Shown here one piece after another: positions 33,178 through 44,968 of a DNA stretch of 64,000 bases; positions within the stretch are counted from its first letter, which is position 1; each line of letters starts with the position of its first letter. The stretch is from Marthasterias glacialis (Eukaryota; Echinodermata; Asteroidea; Forcipulatida; Asteriidae), in contig OU452240.1 of NCBI GenBank assembly GCA_911728455.2, positions 4,721,913-4,785,912 on the forward strand, read 5' to 3'. The position numbers and the translations under genes are program-made. The notes below the pieces were generated by a model. That model saw nothing but the letters and a program-made list of their open reading frames with translations, did no database searches and was not told the DNA's origin.

Positions 33178-36100
33178 ATGGCGACCACTGGAGAACTGAC
33201 GCTTGAAAGAGGTAAGGAAATCCCGCATTTTGTTATTGTCTTTAAAGTATTTTTTATAAATATAAATTATTTTTATGGCAACAAACAATGTAAGTTTAAC
33301 GTAGGAAGTATTTGGGGTTAAATTTCCCTTGTGAAAGTGTACCCTGCGACCGCATTTAAAAGTTGAGAAGTTACGGAATTGCCGAAGAAAAGCCTTTTTA
33401 TCTGCCGAATCGATATTTGATGGGGCGGGGGATTTGGGGGGGGGGGCGAGATGAGCAAAAATGCTGTATCCAACTGACAATTTATCTCCTTTAACTTAAG
33501 TCAAATTGTATCCTTACCTGTCGAGTAAGGTTGACAGAATGTATACAGAGACTAGAGTAGAGAGGAACAGCCACTTTGATTGAATTACAACAAGTACATG
33601 AAGTAAGTCTCATCCGCTGGTCTCCTCCTTCTGAATCTGCGGTTACTATAAGAAAACTATTTTTTTGTGGGTGGCACCAATTTGTTGTCTATGGACGACT
33701 TTCATTCACTGAATCGATAACCAATAACCTTCTGCATATCTGGTAAAAAGAACAAATCCGAAATGTCAAGGAGATTTTTTAGATTTAAATATTTGTGAAA
33801 TATACGCTATTAGGCCAATGAAAGTTGATTACTAGTTTCTCGTCAGCCATTTATCAAATTTTTGTGATTTTTTTTTTTATTATTCATTATTCATTATTTT
33901 TCATCAAGGAAAAATGCAACCCATACACATACATTAACTGCCATTTTGAAACAGATTTAGGTCCTAAACTCACCCAGAAATTTGAGTTTGATGCCAATAT
34001 CAGTTCTATTGAGATGTGAAGAGAAGGACATGAAGGACTGGCTACGACCTTTTGCATCAAACTGCCACTCCCTGGCCTCATCAACGCCATTGACCAAACC
34101 GGCTTTTAGATCATTGAAAAGTTAAACAAAAGAAAAAGATTCGTCGACCTCTCCAATGTCTACAGTCTTCCATTGCACCACACACCTGCTTTTGTGATAA
34201 AACTGCCAACGAAAACATATTCACAGCGGGCAAATTCCACTCGTACACAAAAGACTCGACACTTCACAAAAATCTGCATGTGAACGACATGAACATACTT
34301 CTTGAAGGCATGACAACGATCGATCAATACCAACCTTGTACCACGGCGATAATACAGTGTAGACCGTTCCGGCCTGTCAATCAAACTGTGCGCATTGACC
34401 AATTGGATCACGCCATTTGGTCATGTGACCTCGGTCAAACTCGGTCACACGTGCAGTGTAAACGTACATAAACTAATGTGTGTGGGCGGGGCTTGTGCCA
34501 AAGCCGGACGGTCTATACACAACCCGGATAGGCCGGGCGCATAGTATGCGATCTGGAAACGAGGTTGCAATTTCTGTGACCCGTGAACGTCAATCAGCGG
34601 CTCTCAGCGGCTCTCAGCGGCTGCACCAGCTGCATACCCTGCATGGGTTTTCTTTCGCAAATCTGTGAAGCTAGTCAGATCAGCGCTTCCCATGGGCCCA
34701 GGTGTATGGAAGGTGGGCATGACCGGTATGTTGCATGATACAGCGAAGCTGCAAAAACATCGACCGCGCAATCGGAATGGTTCCTTTTAGCTTGGGAGTA
34801 GTTTGCGGGATTTTCCCAACATGTTTTGCAAAATAATAAAATTTTGGCATTAATGAAATTTTTTGGTGCGGGGCCAAAATCACGTGCGGGCGCTGACGAG
34901 AAACTAGTAATCAGCTTTCATTGGCCTTACAGACCGGACAAATTTCCACTGACCATGGCTGCAAAAAGTGCCATTTTATCATTTAAATTTTTACCTTAAA
35001 TGTTGTTCTGTCATTCGGAATATCAGTGTCCTGATCCCATTTCACTTTTTAGAAAAAAAGTTACATCGAAAGAATTTCTTTTCACCTCAAAAACGTAAAA
35101 AAATTGCCCAACATCGAAATAGGCCAGAAAACTGACAATCAATAAAAACTAAATAATTTTACAAAAGGCGATCTTAATGTGTGTGTTTTAACAAAAAGTA
35201 AAATTTGTGCAGGTTAAAGACTTGACTGCGCATGGTCAAAAATCGCCACGGTCAAGGACGAATGCGCGCAATTTTCAAAATTGCGCAGTTCAGTTTTCAA
35301 TTTATGCGGTTACTATTTTGTGCTTAATATGAAGCGATTCTATGACGCACCGGACCAGTCCAAAATGGAGTGCAGGGGTGTCCCACAGAAATATGATACT
35401 CCGCAATTAAAATGCCTTGTAAAAGATCGAAACTTGCCCGGCTGGTGAGAAATTGAAAATCGTAATCCGTATTAAGTTAATTATTTCACATTATGATTGA
35501 ACTTAGCTCAATTAATATAGAGGAAAAGGCTTTGCAGACCATTTGAAAAACTCCAGCGGATGTATGAGACCCGCCTCCAAAATCACACGTTTTTGACAAA
35601 TTTAATCTGGTAACTGGTGGATTTTGTTTAAGTCAAAGTGGAAAGTAATACTTCAGCAACAATATTAACAGGACACTTTGCACAGGTTGGTGATTTATTT
35701 TTTATTTTGATTGAAAAATGCAGCAAATACCGCAGAAATAGGGTACTCCATCCTACTAAAGAAAGTGTCAAATTTACAAAAACAAGCCATTTTTGTAATT
35801 TTGGGTTGGTTTGCGATAACACGTCCCATCCTCCCATCCTCCCCAGTGGTTAGTCGTAAACCAGAGGGTTACATTGTACTGCGTCCCCGATACACAAACA
35901 ATGTTAGTCTCCTCAGCTCAGCCGACTGAAAAATATGCAGGTGCTCCCTCCGTTCAAATCTGCTGTGATAGAAACACAAAGTTTCCATGTTCATAAAATC
36001 TGTGTACATACTTTGTTCTCGTTTATTGTACACCTTACTTTAAATTTTTTAATTAGATATATTGCCACCAATTAATGAAGACCGTTTTTGTGATAAAGAT

Positions 36101-39100
36101 GGTGAAATTGTGTAAAATGTTGACAAATTTGCAAATGTATTCCTAGTATAAGTATATTTACATGGCTATGATGGCATTCAATGGTTTGTCATAACCCTCA
36201 GACCATTGGGACGATGGAGGTTTACTATTAGTATTAGTATTATCACAGCTATTTTTGAGTGTACTTTATGACTATGGTGGTCATGACAACACTGCTCATT
36301 AAATGCCATTTTAGTTCCTTTGGGCATGAGTGTGAGAGAGTTATGGCCGTGCAGTGAAAGGTTCGCTTGAATTTTCTTTTTTTTTAAATGTCAATAGTCA
36401 GCATTTAAGCTACCAATTCCTGAAGAGGAGTATTTAAAAATGGGAAATAAAACTCAACACTAATTAAAAATCCCTTAGAAAGCGGCCGTCAGATATGGAC
36501 ATTTTTTCCATGAGATGGGGGTTCATTGTCAGGGGGCAAGATTGTAGATACCCAGAGCAAGCGTTTTGGGGCATCTTTGTTTGTGGGTGTCTTTGTTTGT
36601 GGGTGTCTTTGTTTGTGGGCAACTTTGTTGGGCCGAGCTTGCTAGGCATGGTGGGGCGAGCTTGCTACATATGTAGGCATGGTGGGGGCGAGCTTGCTAG
36701 GCACCTACATGTAGCTAGGGGTGGAGATCCACTGCTCCACCCACCGACCCTGGCCGATTTGGCAACTTAAACTTTATAAACTAAGGAAATTGGACTGTTT
36801 GAACCTATCTACTTGTCACCAAAAAAGGACAGGACAGTTTGTGTTATGTTAGTACAAAAGATGGTGCCCTCTGTTGATATCACATGACATTGCAGGCTTT
36901 CTTAGATTGATCGATCAAATCCCAAGTGACGTAGAATTATCAGCAACAACAAAAATGTATGAACCGATAATAAAAAAAATGGGTGTCTACATGCATCAGC
37001 CACACTCTTGCCGCACAATCCTCCATGATCCAATCCAAGGCTTTTGTATCCAACTGCTGTTCACTGCACAAAAGTTTTTTTTCCAGAGAATTGTCCTAAT
37101 AGGCTACATCTTCAGTTTGTTAATTGGACATTTTGTCTTTGAAAACGTACATGTAGTTACCTTGAAAAAGTAACAAGATTTTAAAAACTGAACCTCCTCT
37201 TTGGGTAATTAATTAGGATGATGTAATTCTTTTTTAATATCCCCCTCTCCCCATCTCCTTCCTGATTACTTGTCATTGTTTATCTCTTGCTTCTTCTGAC
37301 TGCATTCAGCTCAGGACTTTCTTTTCACTCCTTCTCCACCTGAGTGCTTCTTGTACACTAATCAATTATCATTACCAACCCTGACATGCCTGAACTTTGT
37401 CTTAACCCTCCTGTGCATGTGTTCCACAAACTTCCTCAAAATCGCCTACCCCTTACATCATCCGTGGTGCATTTGCATGCTTTCCACAAACTTTTGCATG
37501 TTCTTCTGAATAGTAGTGCACAAGTTCCACAAAGTCCCACACTGAACATTTACTGCAGGATTATGTGGAACTGACCTGCTATGCTCACACAGTGTCTTGC
37601 TTTCCAGACATGCCAGATGCCATGGGACTACATGTATGTGGTTTCTATGTTCTTCAAAATTCCATACATGTAGATTTACTTTGTTGAAGCCGAAGCAGAT
37701 CAAAATTCCACAATTTGCTGTGGTATTGGGTGGAATTGCATTGTGTTCTACAGCAGTACACATGTTCTTCAAAATTCCACAACTGTGGAATACCGTGGAA
37801 TGAATGGGTTTTTGAACAAAGTGCACTGATTGTAGGAGGGTTAAAGAGCGGAGGTGCAGCTGTTGGGTAGGAGACTTAATGTTAATCTAGGAGGCATCCT
37901 TCACTCCTTTGTGGAGATTACAAATGACTTAAACATGTTAAAGACTACAAAATCTAATGTATGCCGAACTTTGTCTGGTTGTGAGAGATACATGTACTTG
38001 TACGTGTATGTTGGCTTGAAACTTCATTCTCGAAAGGGCAAGGCTGTTCCTCCCTTGGTAAAGAACTCCTCTACGCAGGACTGGCATTTTCATCTTTGAG
38101 AGGGCAAGGCCATTTTCATTTTGCAAAGGGCATTTCCATTGGGAACTTCTGAAGTTGCACCAAGGCCAAGACAAGGGCAACAGAGGCCAAGACCAGGGCA
38201 ACTTTATTCATTTCCATGTAATTACAGGTCTGCCTATATGACTATGAGGGAAATTAATTTTGTACTGGAACACTTCAAGAAGCATGGAGGCAACTGTCTC
38301 TGTGAAGTATCTGGCCTACGTATGTACAGTGTGTTGACTGTTATGTGAGTGTAGGGAGAAAGGAACACCATGGATAAAAAATTTAATAACCCTAAAATTT
38401 AAACAAATATTCTTGCAATAATTGGTAACAGGCTCACTTTTTTAACCCTAGTAGTAGACTCTTTCTCAAAGGCTTAATGGTAACACATCACACACACAAT
38501 ATAAAAAAAGTAAATTAAAAAGAAAAGAAATAAATATCAACAATAATTATTTCATATCTGAAAGCGCACTTACATGTATTATAAAGTTTGTACCAATAAT
38601 AATCCTTCAGAAATGTGTTTTTATCTGCAAAACTAAGTTGAGGAAATAGCATGTGAAGACCCCCCAAAATTACCATTGCTTATTTTGATTGCCGCAATCA
38701 ATATGACCTTTGGTGAAATTTCTGAAAAACACAAAGTGTTTTTAGTTTGTTTTTCACTAAAACGGAAAAACCTGTTTTCATAAAAAGTTCACAGGTTGAA
38801 TGTAAGACATTTGAAAACAAAATGTTGGAGCAACTGCAATTTCAATTGAAAAATTTTGAATTGAATTTCAGAAATTAAATAAAATCATTTGAAGTGAACG
38901 TACCCTCTAAAACTAAAACAAGTACCGTTAAAAATATCCCTCCAATGCTGTGAAATTGATGGTGATGTTTTGCATCTTAAGATTGTCCGTTGTAATCCGA
39001 GATGAAAGATCAAGTAGCTTCCTTGACCCCCTTTCCTTAAACTTCCTCTCTGAGAGTAGGACAGACTCCAGCCTCTTCGGGGTCATTGTGTCGTCACTTA

Positions 39101-42100
39101 AGCTAAAAGAACTGTTTTGTTGTGTATCGAGTCTGGCTTGTTTGCTGCTGACGTTGGTGCTGGACATCGATACACCATAAGTTCTTTTTTCTAATCCGCA
39201 GACTCTTAAAGAGCTATTTCTATCTTGCTTCCACAAAACTTATTGGATTGATATACATACAACATGTACGTAGGCCCTATGAGAATTGAAACACTGCCAG
39301 TGTCGTCAGAGTTTACATATATACATGTATATCCACAGATCTTTATAACGAGCTGTTAAGGTATCATCATAGAGCTCTTGAGTTTCTTGGAAGCTACTTA
39401 TGTATATCCACCGTTCTGGAAAAGTCTTTGCATTATCAAAATGTTAACAACTGGTAATTTCTCCTGTTTTGCAGACGTCTCAAGAGCTATTGCGCTCCTT
39501 CAACATCTTCAACAGGGTGAGTACATAAACCAAAAGAATCCCACAAAATGGGCCCAAAATCGGAGTGTCATTAGTATTCTTAAGCATGTTAAGTGCAGAG
39601 GTTCTAGAAACTTTTCAGTGCCACCTGACGGGATAAGTTTCTCGGAACAGCCGGAATAATTTTTCTTTGGGAATACTGCTGGCACAAAGAAACTCTGACT
39701 AAACAAAGCCAAGAGTACAAAGATTCTCATTGAAGTAGCACCAGGATTTTTGGTTTCCTCTTTCGAGAAAATATCAGATTCATTCAGCATGAATTGCAAA
39801 ACCTCTGACATGTGACACGGTCGACGATTGGTCCCACGGCCAGAACCAAGGCTGGAATCTCGGTTCACTTGGATTTACCTCCATTGAGCTGAACTACAAT
39901 GATAAACAATGGTGGAAGCCTCTGTCTCGTAATCCTCTTCTTTTAACAAAAGGACAGAGATCTGGAAGAAATCGCAGATTACACAATTACCTTAGCATAA
40001 AGGGAGAATTTCAGCATTATTTTCAGTACCATTTGTCTTCTTTGTGTGGGTGAAACGAAGCCATGCACAGTGAGTTCATGCGCTGTGCACTCTCCGGAAT
40101 GGAATGTCTGGGCGACCTTCACTCCGGTCTTCCGAATTCACACAAAAATACGAAGTTCACGTCATCCGATTTCTGGCAGGGAAAACATTGGCGTGTGTAT
40201 AATGCGGCAATAACTGGTTAACATGGTTAAGGGCCATTCAGAATTATCAGCGATTTGAAATATTAAAAAAAAATTTTATTTCCTCAAAAATTTGGATGGC
40301 TGGGTTTTAAAAAAAAGTTGTAAAAATGAAATTTAAAAACAGATTATTCTGAATGGTCCCTAAACAAAGCTTACTTTCAGAAAAGCTTCATTTCAGGGAC
40401 CATATTTAAAAATGTTCTGTTCAACGTCGTTTGTGTCTTTTTAATATCAATCATGAGAATGAATGAGAGAAATGTTTTTGCTTTGTTTTGTTTTTGTTCT
40501 ACCCTTACTGCATACTTGTATTAGTTAAGAATATATTCGTGTATAGCTGCACTGAACCAAATTTAGTCCCCTGCTTCACTGTGTCCCCGAAAAACTGGGA
40601 AGTTGTGAATTAGACCTTAACACTTTGGCCTCAGGGACTTAGCATAATCGGGTAATCCCATCGCTGCATCCTCTGTGATTGCGCCAGACCAAATCTTACA
40701 AAGTTTGACAAAAAAAGTCTTGTAGTTTGTTTTGTCTAGGCACAGTCATGTTTACATTCAAATCAATGCGATGAAGCTGAGGTTCAAGGATAAAATAGTG
40801 TGGACCCTGTAGTTGAAATGAATAGCTGTGTTAGTTGTCTCACTGTAAAAATAAAAAAAAAATGCGAAGAAGACTATGCAAGAGCCATACATGTTTTTTG
40901 TCTTGTTTGTTCCAGCAGGTGAGCACATCTGGAAATATATGGAGAACACTGCCCTGGCTCATTTCAAAAAGCTTTTAAGCATAGAAAATTGTTGAGCGTA
41001 GAAAAGCAGTGATCAGGCAATGGGTCACCAGCCAAAAATCTCATGCAAAGTACATTGCTTCTGACTGGTTCCCTGCTACATTATGCGTACCAAAGAAGTT
41101 TCCTTCAATTGTTTTATAACCGTTTGCCCTGGTGTTGATCATTCTTACGATATTCTGATTTTGAAAAGTTCATTGGTTCATATTATTATTTACCTGTCTT
41201 TAGCACGTGATATACCTTCGCCGAAACTCATAGCACTTCAGAAGGTTCTCGAGAGTGACTTCTTCACCGCGGTTCGAGAAGTGTATGAACATGTCTACGA
41301 GACAGTGGACATACAGGGGGATCCAGAGATAAGAGCAAATGCAACAGCAAAAGTAAGATTCCTTCCCATTAAACATAGATAGTCCTTGCTGGAAACAACC
41401 CTCAATCCTCAATCCACCAAAATCAACAGGTATGAGTTTATATAGGATCACAACTGCCTCAATCATCCAAAATCAATCAATGTGAGTTTATGTAGAATCC
41501 CAACTGCCCCAACCCAAAATCAATCATTGTGAATTGTGTTGGACCCCAACTGCATCAGCCTCTAAAATCAACTGATATGAGTTTATGTAGGATTCCTACT
41601 GCCTTAATCCACCAAATACAAACCCATATATGAGCTGTGTAGGATCCCTACTGCCTCCATCCACCAAAAACAAACCGATATATGAGTTGTACAGGATCCA
41701 AAATGTTTTTATATGTGGGTGAATGTCAAACAAGACTGAATCCTCCAAAATCATCCGAATTCTGCAGTTGATTTTGAAGGATTCAGAATTGCTGACGGCT
41801 GCTTAGTATGATCTCTTGTACACTTAAACAAAAGTCCAACACCAAATGGGAACTCAACTCCCACCTAGCTGAACTCTGACTTCAATTACCAGATTACTTG
41901 CTAAAAAAGCAAAAATCAGTTTACAACACATGGCAGTTTGCATTTGCTTAGGAAGATCTTGTGCTGCTCTATGAAATTGGGGCTGGGCAAAGTTTAAATC
42001 TTTTAAAACATAATTTTTAACGTTTTGCAACTGTCAAAGAGTTCAAGTTAAAATACCACCATCTTAAACGCATCCTAATTTGTAGTCCCACTTTCAACCT

Positions 42101-43166
42101 CCTTTTCTAAAGGCAACAGTAGCAGCCTTTGCTGCAAGCGAAGGCCACGCCCACCCGCGCGTTGTCGAACTCCCCAAGACAGACGAGGGGCTCGGCTTCA
42201 ACGTGATGGGGGGCAGAGAGCAGAATTCACCCATCTACATCTCGAGGATCATCCCCGGCGGCGTGGCGGACCGACACCGGGGGCTGAAGAGAGGCGACCA
42301 GTTGTTGTCCGTCAATGGAATTGTAAGAACTTAAGGCTGGTCTGGAATTACTAGACTTGTCCTCTCTGGCCCATAGACTTTAAAATTTTTAAATAAAACT
42401 GCACTCATATCCCCTCTTCCTTACCATAGGCGACTTTTGTCGACTGCACTCATACCCCCTCTTCCTTACCATGGGCGACTTTTGTCGACTGCACTCACAT
42501 CCCTCTTCCAAATTGCGTGATGCAAAACAAGTAAAACAAACTGGTTTTTTTTCAGTTGTTGGTATCATTATTATTATTATTTATTTTGCCATTCATATGA
42601 AAAAACAACATACAGGCAGTCAAAATAAGACAAAACTGTTATGTAGTGCAAGGAAATTTGCCGTTGAAAGTGCCCTCATGTGGTAAAAAATGCTGTCAAT
42701 TTCCTTAGTAAGGGTACCTTTATCCTTTATGAGGGCAATGTCAATTTCTACTGGAATATTTCAAAGGGCATCAAGGCAATGACCAGGGGCATGGAGGCAA
42801 TTGCCTGTGTTGCCTCCATGAAGTATCAGGACGATTAAAGTCAAAGTTTTTAAAATTGTACATTTTAGAGACTGGTCAATATTTTTCGGAACTTTAAGGA
42901 TGTTTCAGAATTTAAAATTGCAAACTGTCTTTTGACTTTTTCTTCTTTTTCTTGTAAAGTCGGTTGAAGGAGAGCAACATGAAAAAGCCGTAGAACTTTT
43001 GAAATCGGCCAAGGACAGGGTCAAGCTGGTCGTACGATACACACCCAAGGTCTTGGAGGAAATGGAGGCACGATTTGACAGACAGAGGGCAGCACGTCGA
43101 CATAACATCAACCAAATGAGTCCAGACAGGTCAGTTACAATAGAGATAAACCCTCATACTGTCTGA
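33178..43166 (+). CDS. LIN7 (MALS/Veli) L27-PDZ scaffold protein
   Basis: Five exons: 33178-33211, 39475-39516, 41204-41352, 42113-42322 and 42960-43166. Phases 1, 1, 0 and 0 are consistent, and the protein is 213 aa if exon 5 reads to the first stop. LIN7 forms the LIN-2/LIN-7/LIN-10 complex, holding receptors and channels at epithelial and synaptic membranes. Residues 1-11 are [11 protein letters not shown]. The L27 domain spans about 12-70 ([26 protein letters not shown]). The signature [20 protein letters not shown] opens exon 4. The PDZ spans about 92-175 with carboxylate loop GLGF (101-104) and YISRIIPGG. Intron 1 is over 6 kb. The C-terminus is uncertain: after MSPDR the frame runs into a repeat, and a donor CAG|GTCAGT at 43130 could instead lead to an unseen last exon. 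Residues 26-31 (ARDIPS) differ from the usual SGEVP. Confidence 0.94.
33213..36559. other. LIN7 intron 1, left part
   Basis: No nested gene was recognised. CpG-rich stretches at 34290-34620 include a small 12-bp triplet (GCGGCTCTCA three times, 34594-34625). ACTAGTTTCTCGTCAGC at 33830 reappears inverted at 34895 (GCTGACGAGAAACTAGTAATCA), so 33826-34925 may be a large inverted-repeat element of about 1.1 kb with ATTGGCC flanks. Confidence 0.45.
33805..34930. mobile_element. possible 1.1-kb inverted-repeat element in LIN7 intron 1
   Basis: The left end reads AGGCCAATGAAAGTTGATTACTAGTTTCTCGTCAGC from about 33813. The right end, 34891-34927, is its reverse complement with one or two differences, ending TTTCATTGGCCT. 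Arms of about 35 bp at both ends of a CpG-richer interior look like the TIRs of a non-autonomous DNA transposon. The interior has no recognisable transposase. Confidence 0.7.
36566..36715 (+). repeat. 20-bp and about 30-bp tandem repeats in LIN7 intron 1
   Basis: GTGTCTTTGTTTGTGG is repeated about three times at a 20-bp spacing, then GGCGAGCTTGCTAGGCATGGTG is repeated about three times. Confidence 0.85.
37401..37843. mobile_element. element with TAACCCTCCT terminal inverted repeats, copy 1
   Basis: Left end TTAACCCTCCTGTGC, right end TGTAGGAGGGTTAA. The interior has repeated ATTCCACA/TGTGGAAT phrases. It shares terminal TAACCCTCC with the element at 44095-44508. Interior similarity between the two was not established. 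Confidence 0.5.
38030..38320 (+). repeat. dispersed repeat family F, diverged copy
   Basis: CGAAAGGGCAAGGC, CATTTCCATTGGGAACTTCTGA, GACCAGGGCAAC and ATGGAGGCAACTGTC...GAAGTATCTGGCC, in the same order as 20440-20640 and 42710-42830. Confidence 0.5.
39593..40217 (+). mobile_element. TTAA-flanked MITE (CCAGTTG termini), copy b
   Basis: TTAA occurs at 39589-39592 and 40218-40221. The right terminus GCGGCAATAACTGG is clear and the left is decayed. The interior matches copy c: CTGGCACAAAGAAAC, GGTTCACTTGGATTTACC, TCCATTGAGC and GGAATGGAATGTCTGGGCGACC. It lies in LIN7 intron 2. Confidence 0.7.
40950..41080 (+). mobile_element. MITE family A fragment (LIN7 intron 2)
   Basis: TTTTAAGCATAGAAAATTG..., TCACCAGCCAAAAATCTCATG and TTCTGACTGGTTCCCTGCT resemble the interior of the copies at 11877 and 23409. 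It lacks a clean right end. Confidence 0.45.
41372..41720 (+). repeat. minisatellite, unit about 57-61 bp, LIN7 intron 3
   Basis: About six diverged copies of AAAATCAA(C/T)(A/C)..TATGAGTTTATGTAGGATCCCAACTGCCTCAATCCACC. It begins about 20 bp after exon 3. Confidence 0.85.
42385..42515 (+). repeat. short tandem of repeat family E fragment
   Basis: ACTGCACTCATA(T/C)CCCCTCTTCCTTACCAT(A/G)GGCGACTTTTGTCG appears twice, followed by a third truncated unit. It is the start of the family E element seen at 18985. Confidence 0.8.
42705..42835 (+). repeat. dispersed repeat family F, copy in LIN7 intron 4
   Basis: CAATTTCTACTGGAATATTTCAAAGGGCA, CAATGACCAGGGGCATGG and GCAATTGCCTGTGTTGCC match 20500-20640. 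Confidence 0.6.
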
Positions 43167-43465
43167 CCACTCAATATCGTTCACAATAGTTTAGAATGAT
43201 AGCTGAACTATGCCAGCCTATATTATGATATCATGTGGTGAATGCATCAACACAAGTACAAAGTCAACCCTCCTACTGTCGGACCATTCAATGTCATCCA
43301 CAGTGGTTTTGATTGATAGATGCACTATGCCAGCCTGCAATAATGATTTCAAGGAGTTGGTGCATCTTCGCAGTCCACAGTTGGTTCTGTGCACAGTTCT
43401 GCCACCATACACAAGTTCTACAGTCGAATGGTTTTGAATGGTTGTCCAACTCCCTGCTTGTAAAG
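43146..43465 (+). mobile_element. CCTACTGTC-type repeat, copies at LIN7 3' end
   Basis: The unit AACCCTC(C/A)TACTGTCTGACCA(T/C)TCAAT, TATGCCAGCCT, ATGATATCATGTGGTGAATGCATC, TGTGCACAGTT and GAATGGTT is seen here (partly doubled: 43149 and 43267), again at 44097-44360, and from GATAGATAAACTATGCCAGCC at 51570-51720. The first unit begins inside the read-through end of LIN7 exon 5. Confidence 0.7.
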
Positions 43466-44094
43466 ACAATTACGGCAATGAGCATTTTCATTAACTGGCA
43501 GTCAAATTTGGTCTATTATTTTTTTTTTACATTTTTTTTTGTATTTGTAGTGTGTAATTTCTACCAACATATTCTTCATCATCAAGCGTCGTAGTCTTGT
43601 GGTCTCGTGAAGTCAAGAGTAGTTCTCGTCGTTGTCTGTGCCCTTATTGTATGTAAGCCTTTTTGCATTTTCAAGATTTTTAACAATTAGTAAGAACAAA
43701 GAAGTCATTCGGAAAGTAAGTCCGCTGATTATAGAGGGCACTGTAATTTAAATACAATTTTAAGAAGAGAAAACAGAACATTGCCAGTTTTGATTGGGCA
43801 TTTTCATGTTTGAATATTTTTTTTCAATTATTTTACGTGTCATAGTAGAAATTTGTCATGGGCCAGCCATCTAGGAAGAAATAAAATTTTAAGTTAGCAG
43901 CGGTCTCTGTTAGCGGTCTCCGCTTTATCCACATAAATCAGTGATAGTTACGATTTGAAGACACGTGTATATGTACATAATGAGGATTCGTAGATCACGG
44001 AACGAGTTTATTTCTTTTCTTTTTCCTTTTTTATATCAATCAAAATATTTATTATCGAGTGTCATGATACAATATATATACATTTATCAGCAAT

Positions 44095-44508
44095 TAACCC
44101 TCCTACTGTCTAACCATTCAATATCATCATTCATTGTCATTGTGGCTTTGAATGATTCATAAACTTTGCCAGCTTGTTTTAATGATACCTCGTTGTGAAT
44201 GCATCTGTACAGTACACAGTCAACCCTCCTACTGTCTGACCATTCACTTTCATCTATTCTGGCTGCTCTATGCCAGCCTGCAATATGATATCATGTGGTG
44301 AGTGCATCCAATGTACACAGTGCGCAGTTAGTTCTCTGCACAGTTATGCCACCACACACAAACTGTGCAGTAGAATGGTTACAAATTGCTGGAAATTGTT
44401 CCCAGTAGTAGAAATTGCTGGAAATTGTTCCCAGTAGTAGAAATTGCTGGAAATTGTTTCCAGGAGTAGAAATTGCTGGAAATTCTTCTCAGGAGTAGGA
44501 GGGTTAGT
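44095..44508. mobile_element. element with TAACCCTCCTACT terminal inverted repeats, copy 2
   Basis: Left end TTAACCCTCCTACTGTCT, right end GGAGTAGGAGGGTTAG. The interior contains two CCTACTGTC units and a terminal minisatellite of 29-bp units. Confidence 0.6.
44383..44497 (+). repeat. 29-bp tandem repeat, four copies
   Basis: GAAATTGCTGGAAATTGTTCC followed by CAGTAGTA, four times with few changes; it lies inside the inverted-repeat element ending at 44508. Confidence 0.95.
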
Positions 44509-44738
44509 AATAATTTTGTTGACAGTAGGTATACAAGAAGCTAGGCAGGATCTGGCTTTAGAGTGTCTCAAGTTGCTGTAAATTTGAAAATAAGGTATTA
44601 ACATTGTTGACGTCTAATTTGTTTACAGACAAAAGCAGGGTTTATGAGAAAATCCTATACACCCTCCATCTAAAACACTATTTAACGATACCATAGTGTG
44701 TCCTCAATTGATGTATATTTTGAAATCTGGTGTCCAAA

Positions 44739-44968
44739 CAGACGGATCAATTAAGCCCCGTCCATCATAGCGACTGTCTACGGTGCCCTCATGGGTAACT
44801 CTACGACACCAGCGTCTTGCACACAAATTACACTTGTAGCACAGCGGAAACTTGTGTACACTTTGTAATGGGTCTTTTAAATATGTAAGACTTTTGAAGG
44901 ACTTTTGGGCGTGTGTTCATTGTGATTGGTCAGTGTATTAAGAGGCAGAGCTTAATGGATCAGTCTTC
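44739..44968. mobile_element. MITE family C, copy 2
   Basis: Left end AGACGGATCAATTAAGCCCCG, right end GAGCTTAATGGATCAGTCT, inverted. The interior is diverged but ends with TGTGATTGGTCAGTGTATTA-like sequence as in copy 3. Confidence 0.7.

Noticed and set aside
34280..34668. CpG-rich stretch as a hidden promoter or exon in LIN7 intron 1
   Set aside because: It lies inside the 1.1-kb inverted-repeat element, and its open frames match no family.
30804..39868. Similar open frames near 30.8 kb (plus), 39.6 kb and 45.8 kb (minus) reading [18 protein letters not shown]
   Set aside because: They are all the left part of the TTAA MITE family; stops and frameshifts differ between copies and there is no start in common, so this is shared repeat sequence and not a gene family.
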